The notes below the pieces were generated by a model, which did not search any database, was not told the DNA's origin, and worked only from the letters and a program-made list of their open reading frames with translations. This document shows, piece after piece, positions 16,681 to 24,488 of a stretch of 38,500 nucleotides of DNA. Origin of the DNA: an uncultured bacterium (GTDB lineage Bacteria; Actinomycetota; Actinomycetes; S36-B12); contig CAIVWG010000118.1 in NCBI GenBank assembly GCA_903909555.1, positions 1 to 38,500 on the forward strand, read 5' to 3'. Made by a program: the position numbers and the translations under genes. The stretch's first letter is position 1; each line of letters starts with the position of its first letter.

Positions 16681-18505
16681 CGCACGCGGGCCCGAGGCCC
16701 TCACGCCAGCGTGGCGGGCCGCCGTCGGCGGCCGTCACGCGCTCTCCGTGTGGTCGTGGCTGCTGCCCACCGCGGCGGCGCTCGCGTTCACGACCCTCTT
16801 CGAGGTGCCCGCGTTCGGCTACCGACTGTGGCCCCGGGTGGTCCTCGTGCTCTGCGTGCAGGTCCTCCTCATCCCCCTCATGGTCCTGGGATACGCCCTG
16901 CTCCGTCGGCAGGCTCTCCCCAACCCGGTGCTGGGCTTGTCGGTCTTCGTGGCTCTCGGCCTCGCTCGCGGACTCGCGGTCGACGGCGTCGCCCCCCTGA
17001 TCGAGCCGGTGGCGAGGGACTCCCTCGCCTACCAGCTCGCTCTCAATGTCACGTACGCGCTGCTCACTCTGCCCTTCATCGCCCTGGCAGTCGACTCCGT
17101 CCGGCGCTACCGGGATCTGCGCGCCCGCGTGCACGACGAGGGCCTCCGTTGGCAGAGCGCCCTGAAGGAGGCGGAGTCGGAGTTCGCGCTCGAGTATGCC
17201 CGCTACCGCGAGAAGGTCGACCACGAGGTCGTGGCGCGCGTCGTCCACCTGCACGACGAACTCGCCTCAGTCGCGCGCGAGGCGGCGGGCGCGGGAGCGG
17301 TCGCGGGTGCGGAGGAACTCCGGCGACTGTCGGCCGAGGTCGTGCGCCCTCTCAGCCACGAACTCATCCTCGAACCGACGAGCATCGAGGTCATCCCCGC
17401 CCCGTTCTCTGCCCCCCCGCCGCATCTGGGTGTGCGGGACATCCTCCGAGAGGCGTCCCGGTGGCCCCTGGCCGGGCACTGGGGCGTCTGCGCCGTGATG
17501 GGCCTGCTCGGTCTGGTCGGCCTGTCCCTGTATGGATCGTCGACCCTGCTGGCCCTCAACCTCGGATGGGACATCGTCATCTTCGGTCTCATCCCGGCGG
17601 CGGTGGCACCGACGATCAACGCGCTGTGGGCGCGCATGTCGCCGGCGTGGGCCTGGATCGCAAGCGTCGCCCTCTGGTTGGCGTTCGGCGTCGTCGCCGT
17701 CGCCGTCACCGCGGTCCTGATGGCCTGGATCACCGGCCGCGGGAACGCGTTCTGGGGAGTGACGGTGGCGTACATCGTCCTCTGCGCGCTCTCGGTGGTC
17801 GCGGTCGCCGGCTACCGCCGCGAGCGGGCGCTCGAGGCCGAGCTCACGGGCCTCCTCACGCGGCAGGAGGCTCTGGCATCGCGCCTCATGCAGCGCATTG
17901 GCCGTGAGCGTCGTGATCTCGGCCTCGTGCTTCACGGCTCGGTGCAGTCGAGCCTGACCCGGGCAGCCCTGGCCCTGGACCGCTGGGGCGCGACGCTGGA
18001 CCCGGAGACCCTGCCCGCCGTGATCGCGGAGGTGCGCGTGGCCCTTGAGGGCGTGGTGAGCGCACTCGACGTCCGCGATCCCCTTCATGCCGGGCTCGAG
18101 GTGGTCGTCCGGGATCGGCTGCGCCTGTGGGAGGGCGCCGTCGACTGCCGAGCGGCCATCTCGACGGAGGCGACGGCAGCCGCGGACAGTGCCGTAGCCC
18201 ATGCCGTGGGCGAGATCGTGGGGGAGGCCATCACGAATGCCGTCCGTCACGGGCATGCCGAGACGGTCGAGGTCGACGTTGCCCTCGAGGGCGACTGGAT
18301 CAGCGTCCGCGTCTGGGACGACGGCCTCGGTCCGGTGGACACGCGCGACCTCGGAGCGGGCCTCGGCACCCTGGGCCGCGCCGGCTTCTCGTGGAGCCTG
18401 GAGCGGGTGGGAGGACGGACCCTGCTCACCGTCCGCCTCGGCCTTCCGAGAGGCCCGGTCATGGAAACCGAACAGTGGGAGGGGCCGGCGACGGTGATTG
18501 CCTAG
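16673..18505 (+). CDS. Membrane histidine kinase with two four-helix modules
   Basis: The 610-residue protein has four N-terminal membrane helices (about 26–140), then a cytoplasmic segment of about 125 residues that begins as a charged coiled coil. Four more membrane helices follow (about 268–384), then the kinase core. The core has a HisKA_3-like dimerisation box with H421 (ERRDLGLVLHGSVQSS), the N box with N522 in GEAITNAVRHG, and glycine motifs DDGLGP and GAGLGTLG. The usual DLHD around the histidine is VLHG, a noticeable departure. The segment between the modules ends in a proline-rich stretch. The helix repeat suggests an internal duplication of the sensor. The signal is unknown. The partner is the overlapping regulator. 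Confidence 0.9.
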   Translation: MADARGPEALTPAWRAAVGGRHALSVWSWLLPTAAALAFTTLFEVPAFGYRLWPRVVLVLCVQVLLIPLMVLGYALLRRQALPNPVLGLSVFVALGLARGLAVDGVAPLIEPVARDSLAYQLALNVTYALLTLPFIALAVDSVRRYRDLRARVHDEGLRWQSALKEAESEFALEYARYREKVDHEVVARVVHLHDELASVAREAAGAGAVAGAEELRRLSAEVVRPLSHELILEPTSIEVIPAPFSAPPPHLGVRDILREASRWPLAGHWGVCAVMGLLGLVGLSLYGSSTLLALNLGWDIVIFGLIPAAVAPTINALWARMSPAWAWIASVALWLAFGVVAVAVTAVLMAWITGRGNAFWGVTVAYIVLCALSVVAVAGYRRERALEAELTGLLTRQEALASRLMQRIGRERRDLGLVLHGSVQSSLTRAALALDRWGATLDPETLPAVIAEVRVALEGVVSALDVRDPLHAGLEVVVRDRLRLWEGAVDCRAAISTEATAAADSAVAHAVGEIVGEAITNAVRHGHAETVEVDVALEGDWISVRVWDDGLGPVDTRDLGAGLGTLGRAGFSWSLERVGGRTLLTVRLGLPRGPVMETEQWEGPATVIA

Positions 18506-18508
18506 GTT
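18503..18508 (+). promoter_or_regulatory. -10 box overlapping the kinase stop codon
   Basis: TAGGTT ends 6 nt before the GTG at 18515. Its first three bases are the TAG stop codon of the histidine kinase. No ribosome binding site is present before the GTG. Confidence 0.5.
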
Positions 18509-18514
18509 CCCTCC

Positions 18515-19501
18515 GTGACCACCTCCCCGCTTGCGCCCCCCGCTGTCTTCCTCCTCACCGCTCACGTGTTCGTGCGGAATGACCAGGAGGGTGCCTTCCG
18601 CGAACGGCTGCCGGCGATCAACGCCCGATGCGCGGGGGTCACCGGATTCCTCGGCATGGGCGCCGATGCCGACCGTCCGGGACCGGAGTCCACGCGATGG
18701 GCGCTGAGCTACAAGTTCGCGTCTGCGGAGGGTCGCGATGCGTGCCAGGCCCTCCTCGGGCAGGAACTCGACGGTGCTCACGACCTGCTGACGGCGCCCC
18801 CCGTCTTCGACGCGGGGGACCGTGGCGACGAGCGGCGGCCCGTCGAAGCCATCACCACCCGTATCCCCGAGGGGCAGAGGGAGAGGTACGCGTCCTTGCG
18901 CGAGGAGATGGACGCCGTGGTTGCGGCCGCACCGGGATTCGTCAGCCTCGAGACCTTTCCGCCGGGACCGGGCGACGACACGTGGGTGACCATGATCATC
19001 TTCGATTCCCAAGAGGACCTCGACGCCTGGTACGCCTCGCCGAAGCGGCGCGCGGTGCTCACGAAGATCCACGACCTGGCACCGGATGAGGTGCGTACCC
19101 TCCCCACGGGGTTCGGTCAGTGGTTCTCGGTCAACGCCGTGAGCATGGTGCAGACCCCCGCGTGGAAGCAGGCCATGACGGTCCTGGCGGTGCTCTTCGC
19201 GATGGTCTCCATCCTCAACATCACCATCGGCGACGCACTCCTCGGAGGCTGGACCATCCGTGGCCAGACGATCTACGAGGGCTTGGGTCTGCCCTTCCCC
19301 GTCGTGGTGTTCGTCGGCAACGCCATCGGCACGGCGCTCCTCACCTGGGTCCTCATGCCGATCGTCACGCGCCTGCTCGCGTGGTGGCTCGATCCCGGGG
19401 CCTCTCGGCGCCACACGATCATGGGCGTCCTGCTGCTCCTGGTGGTCTACGTCGTGGAGATCGCGATCTTCACGACGATCTTCAAGACCCTCGGGATCTA
19501 G
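18515..19501 (+). CDS. Membrane protein with two antibiotic-biosynthesis-monooxygenase-like domains
   Basis: The 328-residue protein starts with two ferredoxin-like alpha/beta modules (about 12–100 and 108–200). Their pattern (AHVFVRNDQEGAFRERL, then TRIPEGQRERYASLREEMD and APGFVSLETFPP) fits the ABM family. Three membrane helices follow, at roughly 213–236, 258–290 and 300–324. ABM domains often act as small cofactor-free oxygenases or ligand-binding dimers. Membrane-linked versions exist but their role is unknown, so no activity is assigned. The stop lies 10 bp from the end of the convergent Mo subunit gene. The GTG start is placed by the -10 box overlapping the kinase stop. Confidence 0.75.
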   Translation: MTTSPLAPPAVFLLTAHVFVRNDQEGAFRERLPAINARCAGVTGFLGMGADADRPGPESTRWALSYKFASAEGRDACQALLGQELDGAHDLLTAPPVFDAGDRGDERRPVEAITTRIPEGQRERYASLREEMDAVVAAAPGFVSLETFPPGPGDDTWVTMIIFDSQEDLDAWYASPKRRAVLTKIHDLAPDEVRTLPTGFGQWFSVNAVSMVQTPAWKQAMTVLAVLFAMVSILNITIGDALLGGWTIRGQTIYEGLGLPFPVVVFVGNAIGTALLTWVLMPIVTRLLAWWLDPGASRRHTIMGVLLLLVVYVVEIAIFTTIFKTLGI

Positions 19502-19511
19502 CGACGAGCCC

Positions 19512-21896
19512 CTACGGGTTCCACGGGCCCTTGCGCGGCGACACGGGGTCGTTCATCGGATCACCGGGCACCGCTCTGGCGCTCTCGGCATCCTCGCGGA
19601 TGCGCTTTCGGGCGGGACCCGTCGGTGCGCCCGTGGGCGCGGCGTCCGGATGCAGGTCCGCGACGCGCTCAGGCGTGGCGGGGATGGACGGCAGGGGCAG
19701 CCCCGTGGCCGCGCGGAGCGCGGCGAGCACGGCCGGCGGCCCCTGCACGTGCGGCAGCTCGGCGATCCCGCGCATGCCGTAGGGGATGCGCGGCTCGGGA
19801 TACTCCAGGAAGGTCACGTCGATCCGCGGGGCATCGATCATGGTCGGCACCAGGTAGTCGTCCCAGGTACGACGCGTGGGCACACCGTCGGCGTAGGGAA
19901 ACTCCTCCATGAGCGCGAGCCCCATGCCCATGACGAGGCCGCCCGCGATCTGTCCGGTGGCCTGGGCAGGGTTCACCGTCCTGCCGACGTCCTGCACGAC
20001 ATCCATCTGGACGACCCGCACGAGCCCCAGTTCGCGATCGACGTCGACGGTGCACCGGGTCGCGGAGAAGTTGAACGTCACGTGCATCGGCTGCCCGGGC
20101 TCGCGCCCCTCGAGGTCGTAGGTCTGTCGCTGTGCGAAGCGCTCCGTCGCCTGGAACACCAGGTGCATGCCCGCATCGGACACCGTCATCAACCGGGTGC
20201 CGTCCGTGAGCACGACGTAGTCGTCACGGACGTCGAGATTCTCCACGGCGTGCCCGTACTCGCGGGAGACGAACTTCAAGAAGCGCTCCTTGAGGGTCGC
20301 CGCGGCCATCGCTACCGCGCCGCCGGACGTCATGGTCTGGAGCTGCCCGTCGGTGGTCGAGCCGTCGGCCATGCCCGAGTCGGACCCCGTGATCGTGACC
20401 TTGCTGATGCCCAGAGTCGTCTGGACGATCTGCTCGGCGATGGTCTTGAAGCCCTGTCCCACCTCGGCGGCCGCACACTCGATCACGGCCGCGCCATCGC
20501 GCAGCGTCACCAGCGCCGTCGAGTTCACGGGCGCGCCCTCGGACAGGCACACGTTCTTCGCCACCGACGAGGTCGCCGTCGCACGCGTGACGTCGCGCGG
20601 TCGCGTGGGGGTGGCAATGCCGCCGGGCAGGTCGATACCGGGCGCATCGTCGGCGAGAGGCTCCGGAAGGGGGGACTGCCCGCTCACGTCGATCAACTCG
20701 CGCACGGGAGCCGGGGAGTCCATCAGCTGATTGAAGGTCCAGGTGTCCCCCTCCTTCATCGCATTGCGGCGGCGCAACTCCGCGCCATCCATGCCCAGCG
20801 CTCGCGCAAGGGCGTCCATGTTGGACTCGGAGGCGAACGCCGGCTCGACGACGCCGAAGCCGCGGAGCGATCCGCACATGCCGTTGTTGGTGCCGACTGA
20901 CCACCCCTCGATGTGCGCATTGGGGATGTTGTAGGGCCCCTGCAGAAGGGTGCTGCCGTTGCCGATGCCCGGGCCATTGGTGTTGCTGTAGGGGCCGTCC
21001 TCGTGGATGACCTTGCCCTCGATCTTGACGATCTGGCCGTCCGTGGTCGCGTGGTGGCGAACCCAGATGCGCGTGGGATGGCGGTGGTAGCGCGCGAGGA
21101 AGGCCTCCTCGCGCGAGTAGAGGAACTTCACGGGTCGCTCGGTGTGCAGCGCCAGGAGGGCGCCGTGGATCTGCCAGGACAGGACGAAACGACCGCCGAA
21201 GGACCCGCCGATTCCGGAGTTGATGACGAGCACGCGCTCCGGAGGCAGGCCGAGGGCGGCGGCCACCTGGGCGCGATCGCTGTGCACCCACTGAGTGGCG
21301 CCGGTGATGACGACGCCGCCGCGGCCGTCGGGCTTGGCCACGCCGCCGTCGAGCCCGAGGTAGGAGTGGTCCTGGCGCGGCGTGGTGTACACGCCCTCCA
21401 CCTGCACGTCTCCGACGACACTGGGGTCGCCATGGGTGTAGTCGACGTGGCGGTAGACATGACCCTCCTCGAGGGCGCGCATCATGTCGACGAGGGGATC
21501 GAGGACGTCGTACTCCACCACGATGGCGTCGAGGGCGCGACGGGCGATCTCGGGATCCTCGGCCGCCACGATGGCGATGGGCTCGCCCACGTAGTTGACG
21601 ATCTCATCGGCGAGGACGGGAGTGTCGCGGTTGATCGCACCGTAGCGATTGTCGGGGACGTCCCAGCCGCCCAGGACGGCGTGCACGCCGGGCATCGCCT
21701 TCGCCGGGTTGAGGTCGACGCGCACGAGGCGCGCGTGCGGGTGCGCGGACCTGAGAGTGGCACCCCACAGCATGCCGGGCTCGGTCGCGTCGGGCGCGAA
21801 CTCGAATTCGCCCCGAGCCTTGGCAGTGGCATCCGGACGTCGGCGTGAGGTGCCGATGCCGACGGCGCTGGGATCCGTGCGCAGGTCGTCGCTCAT
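19512..21896 (-). CDS. Molybdenum hydroxylase, molybdopterin-binding subunit (second system)
   Basis: This 794-residue catalytic subunit belongs to the xanthine dehydrogenase/aldehyde oxidase family. It has the two-part molybdopterin domain, with IGGSFGGR near residue 230 and SLRGFGVVEPAFASES near 345, AEVGQGFKTIAEQIVQ near 480, and YGMRGIAELP, where E713 is the likely catalytic base. The first glycine motif has Ser and Arg where many relatives have Gly and Lys (GGGFGGK). A hydrophilic tail of about 50 residues (ending PRKGPWNP) extends past the usual C-terminus. The ATG at 21896 overlaps the stop of the Fe-S gene (ATGA). Substrate unknown. SLRGFGV argues against CO dehydrogenase. Confidence 0.92.
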   Translation of the reverse strand: MSDDLRTDPSAVGIGTSRRRPDATAKARGEFEFAPDATEPGMLWGATLRSAHPHARLVRVDLNPAKAMPGVHAVLGGWDVPDNRYGAINRDTPVLADEIVNYVGEPIAIVAAEDPEIARRALDAIVVEYDVLDPLVDMMRALEEGHVYRHVDYTHGDPSVVGDVQVEGVYTTPRQDHSYLGLDGGVAKPDGRGGVVITGATQWVHSDRAQVAAALGLPPERVLVINSGIGGSFGGRFVLSWQIHGALLALHTERPVKFLYSREEAFLARYHRHPTRIWVRHHATTDGQIVKIEGKVIHEDGPYSNTNGPGIGNGSTLLQGPYNIPNAHIEGWSVGTNNGMCGSLRGFGVVEPAFASESNMDALARALGMDGAELRRRNAMKEGDTWTFNQLMDSPAPVRELIDVSGQSPLPEPLADDAPGIDLPGGIATPTRPRDVTRATATSSVAKNVCLSEGAPVNSTALVTLRDGAAVIECAAAEVGQGFKTIAEQIVQTTLGISKVTITGSDSGMADGSTTDGQLQTMTSGGAVAMAAATLKERFLKFVSREYGHAVENLDVRDDYVVLTDGTRLMTVSDAGMHLVFQATERFAQRQTYDLEGREPGQPMHVTFNFSATRCTVDVDRELGLVRVVQMDVVQDVGRTVNPAQATGQIAGGLVMGMGLALMEEFPYADGVPTRRTWDDYLVPTMIDAPRIDVTFLEYPEPRIPYGMRGIAELPHVQGPPAVLAALRAATGLPLPSIPATPERVADLHPDAAPTGAPTGPARKRIREDAESARAVPGDPMNDPVSPRKGPWNP

Positions 21897-22366
21897 CGTG
21901 CACTCGCCTCCCGGATGCCCTCGATGATGCCCAGGTATGCCGTGCAGCGGCACAGGTTGCCGCACATGCCCTCGCGCACCTCGTCCTCCGTGGCGTTGGG
22001 GTGCTCTTCGATGAACGCCGAGCCGGCCAGGACCATGCCGGGCAGGCAGTACCCGCATTGCACGTCGCCCGCGGCAATCAGGGCTTCCTGCAGGGGGGTG
22101 AGGGATCCGTCGGCGGGGGAGTAGCCCTCGATCGTGGTGACGTCACCGTCCACGTCGGCCGCCAACGCGACACAGGAGTTGATCGGCCGACCGTCGAGGA
22201 GCACCGTGCACGCGCCGCAGGACCCGGTCTCGCAGGCCTGCTTCGTACCCGTGAGTCCCAGTCGGTAGCGCAGCACCGACAGGAGCGTCTCGAAGTACCA
22301 CGCATCCTCGATCCGGTGCGTGGCGCCGTTCACGCGCAGGCTCAGGCTGATCCGCTCGTCATCCAC
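21893..22366 (-). CDS. Molybdenum hydroxylase, [2Fe-2S] subunit (second system)
   Basis: The 157-residue protein carries two [2Fe-2S] clusters between the molybdenum site and FAD. C45, C50, C53 and C65 (CETGSCGACTV) form the ferredoxin-like cluster. C104, C107, C139 and C141 (CGYC and CRCT) form the second, four-helix-bundle cluster. The GTG at 22366 gives a normal N-terminus for the family and overlaps the end of the FAD gene by 8 bases. Its stop overlaps the Mo subunit start. The three genes form one compact operon on the minus strand. Confidence 0.93.
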   Translation of the reverse strand: MDDERISLSLRVNGATHRIEDAWYFETLLSVLRYRLGLTGTKQACETGSCGACTVLLDGRPINSCVALAADVDGDVTTIEGYSPADGSLTPLQEALIAAGDVQCGYCLPGMVLAGSAFIEEHPNATEDEVREGMCGNLCRCTAYLGIIEGIREASAR

Positions 22367-23231
22367 GCTGCTGCTCCTCGTTCCAGGCCTCGATGAGGCG
22401 TCGTCCCATGACGGCAATCGCATGCCGGCGGTAGCCGGCTGACGCCCGGTCATCCGTGGGCGGGTCGCATGCATCGGCGAGCAGCCGCCCGTACTCCTCC
22501 GCGGCGCCTGCGGGCACTGCGCCCGACTCCCAGTCCACGGCCCCGGCGAGGAAGTCGTCCGCCGCGGTCCCAGGCAGGGCCGTGGGGCCGCTGCCGCCGA
22601 TCCCGCTGCGCACCGAGCGCGCGGTCGGATCGATGGACACGGCCACGCTGGCGATGGCGTACCCGGGTCCGTTGCGGGGCGCCACACGGACGAAGCGCTG
22701 GAAGCCCCCGCGCGCGGGCAGGGCGACGTCGACGAGGATCTCGCCCGCGCCCAGTCCCTCGGCCGCGAAGTCGCGGATGGACCGCCGCCGGGAGCCCTCG
22801 GGGCCCGCGCTGCCGACGGAGGCGTCGAGGGCCAGGAGACACGGCGCCAGCGTGTGGGCGGGACGGCGTTCGGCGATGTTCCCGCCCACCGTGGCGCGAT
22901 GGCGGATCTGCGGCGTCGCCAGGGAGCGCAGGGCGACGTCGAGCATGGGGGACAGGGCCGCGTCGAGCAGGGCGCGCAGCGTGGTCTGGGCGCCGATGCG
23001 CGCCGCCCCCCCCGTCGCGGTGGCGCCATCGGAGGTCACGCCCCGAAGCTCGGCAATGCCCGAGAGCAGCAGATAGGCGGGCGGAATGTCGATCCCCAGG
23101 GACCGCTCCGCCACGACGAGGGTGCCTCCGCCCAGGATGCGGGCGTCCGGTCGCTCCGTGCTCGCGGCGATGGCTTCTTCGAGCGACGTGGGGCGCACGA
23201 TGCGCCCCGAATCGGTGGACGTGACGGTCAC
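22359..23231 (-). CDS. Molybdenum hydroxylase, FAD-binding subunit (second system)
   Basis: The protein is 290 residues from the GTG at 23231. ILGGGTLVVAERSLG near residue 33 and RATVGGNIAERRPAHT near 115 are the FAD-binding motifs of the CoxM/XdhB family, and a CO-dehydrogenase-flavoprotein-like C-terminal domain follows. I chose GTG 23231 because a full AGGAGG lies 4 nt upstream, right behind a 10-bp hairpin. The in-frame ATG at 23270 would add 13 Ala/Gly-rich residues and place that hairpin inside the coding region. First gene of the operon. Confidence 0.88.
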   Translation of the reverse strand: MTVTSTDSGRIVRPTSLEEAIAASTERPDARILGGGTLVVAERSLGIDIPPAYLLLSGIAELRGVTSDGATATGGAARIGAQTTLRALLDAALSPMLDVALRSLATPQIRHRATVGGNIAERRPAHTLAPCLLALDASVGSAGPEGSRRRSIRDFAAEGLGAGEILVDVALPARGGFQRFVRVAPRNGPGYAIASVAVSIDPTARSVRSGIGGSGPTALPGTAADDFLAGAVDWESGAVPAGAAEEYGRLLADACDPPTDDRASAGYRRHAIAVMGRRLIEAWNEEQQRG

Positions 23232-23241
23232 CGTGCCTCCT

Positions 23242-23264
23242 CCCGCGGCACCGCGTGCCGCGGG
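23242..23264 (-). promoter_or_regulatory. Perfect 10-bp hairpin abutting the ribosome binding site of the second hydroxylase operon
   Basis: CCCGCGGCAC and GTGCCGCGGG form a perfect 10-bp stem around a 3-base loop. The stem ends directly where the AGGAGG (23241–23236) begins. It may end mscL transcription, since it lies 78 nt behind that stop, though no U-run follows. It may instead shape translation of the FAD subunit. Both readings are inference. Confidence 0.5.
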
Positions 23265-23326
23265 CGCCATCGTGGGGGAGGCCCCGGCCCGGCGGAGGCC
23301 CCGTGGGCGGCTATCCCCCCACGACC

Positions 23327-23341
23327 CTGCTGGGGCAGCAG
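23327..23341 (-). terminator. Short hairpin right after mscL
   Basis: CTGCTG-CCC-CAGCAG is a 6-bp stem with a 3-base loop, 1 nt past the mscL stop codon. It has no U-tract, so it could be a weak terminator or a 3'-end stabiliser. Confidence 0.35.
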
Positions 23342-23342
23342 A

Positions 23343-23750
23343 TCAGGGCGCGGGACTGCCGCCCTGCTGCTGCTTGAGCAGGTCGCGGATCTCCTCGAGG
23401 AGCTGCACGTCCGGCGGGCGGGTGTCGACCTCGCCCTGGCCCGTCATCGCGCGGTACTTGTTCATGGGCAGCACGAAGAAGAAGTACAGGGCGGCCAGCG
23501 TGACGAAGAACGTGATGACGGCCCCGATGAGCAGCGCGAAGTCGATCTCGTAGCCGGGGGCCAGCGTGATCGTGCCACCGATGCTGCCGTCGCTGCCGCC
23601 GAGCAGGCTGAGGATCCATCCGACGATGGGCTCGATGAGCGCCTTCGTCACGGCCGCGACCAGCGCGGCGAGCGCCGTGCCGACGGCGACAGCGACGGCG
23701 AGGTCGATGACGTTGCCGCGGAACACGAACTCCTTGAAGCCCTTGATCAT
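23343..23750 (-). CDS. mscL: Large-conductance mechanosensitive channel MscL
   Basis: The 135-residue inner-membrane protein forms a pentameric emergency valve that opens on hypo-osmotic shock. The N-terminal KGFKEFVFRGNVIDLAVAV is the hallmark S1 helix and pore-lining TM1. IGAVITFFVTLAALYFFFVLPMNKY is TM2. The C-terminal LLEEIRDLLKQQ is the cytoplasmic helical bundle. The length is normal. GGAAGG lies about 8 nt upstream of the ATG. The SAF-domain gene lies 24 bp upstream on the same strand, the usual actinobacterial order. Confidence 0.96.
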   Translation of the reverse strand: MIKGFKEFVFRGNVIDLAVAVAVGTALAALVAAVTKALIEPIVGWILSLLGGSDGSIGGTITLAPGYEIDFALLIGAVITFFVTLAALYFFFVLPMNKYRAMTGQGEVDTRPPDVQLLEEIRDLLKQQQGGSPAP

Positions 23751-23774
23751 TGCCGTCCCTTCCCCGTGCTGTCC

Positions 23775-24416
23775 CTACCTGAGGATCGCGTAGAGGCCCT
23801 CGTCACCTGACGAGGCGAGGCGCACCGCGGTCTCGCGGTCAGCCTCGACGAGGACGAGGGTACCGGCGACCCGGGGGCCGCCGAAGGCGCTGTCCTGGGC
23901 GCTGCGCGGCACGGTGATGACGAGAACGTCCTCGGCCACCAGGGAGGGCGCGCCGGCCCGCCGGGCGCGGATGAGGTCGATGCGGTGGCCGGCCTCGAGC
24001 AGCCCGGCGACCTCCCTGTCCCCCAATCGGACGGGGACGGCGTACGACGAGCCGTCGCGTTCGGGCGCTCCGGACGCGAGCCCGGGACTCACCAGGCGGC
24101 TGGCGGTGACCATCTCGCCGGCGTCGATCGGGGAGCCCACGATCCTGCCGACGGCGTCGGAGATCTCGAGGACGGCCCCCGGCGGGACGTGATCGGCCGG
24201 GATGGAGCGCATCTCGAGGTCGCGGGGCTCCAGCGCGGCGCCCCCCGGGATCGCGGTGGCGGCGACCACCACGTCGCGCGTCGGGGCGGCGTCGGGGGCC
24301 AGCACCGGGACGACGCACAGGACCGCGAGCCCGGCGAGGATGGCGGCCAGCGGTCGACGATGCCGCAGGATGCGTCGGCGCAGGGCGGTCCAGTCGCGAA
24401 GGGGGCCTGGCTCCAT
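23775..24416 (-). CDS. SAF-domain membrane-anchored protein (CpaB/RcpC-like)
   Basis: The 213-residue protein has a basic N-terminus, one membrane helix (about 24–42) and a SAF domain (about 47–110, VVVAATAIPGGAALEPRDLE). A C-terminal domain resembling the RcpC/CpaB region follows. CpaB proteins help assemble Flp pili. No pilus genes are nearby, and in actinobacteria this gene is simply a conserved neighbour of mscL, so its function is open. A TAGCGT -10 box ends 9 nt before the ATG at 24416. Confidence 0.82.
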   Translation of the reverse strand: MEPGPLRDWTALRRRILRHRRPLAAILAGLAVLCVVPVLAPDAAPTRDVVVAATAIPGGAALEPRDLEMRSIPADHVPPGAVLEISDAVGRIVGSPIDAGEMVTASRLVSPGLASGAPERDGSSYAVPVRLGDREVAGLLEAGHRIDLIRARRAGAPSLVAEDVLVITVPRSAQDSAFGGPRVAGTLVLVEADRETAVRLASSGDEGLYAILR

Positions 24417-24425
24417 GGGACACGG

Positions 24426-24431
24426 ACGCTA
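24426..24431 (-). promoter_or_regulatory. -10 box before the SAF-domain/mscL genes
   Basis: TAGCGT on the minus strand ends 9 nt before the ATG at 24416. The transcript is probably leaderless or has a leader of one to three bases. Confidence 0.5.
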
Positions 24432-24488
24432 GCCGCGTCGGCGCGGCGATCGCGCGCGTCATCCACAGGGGCTCACGCCACCTGCCAC

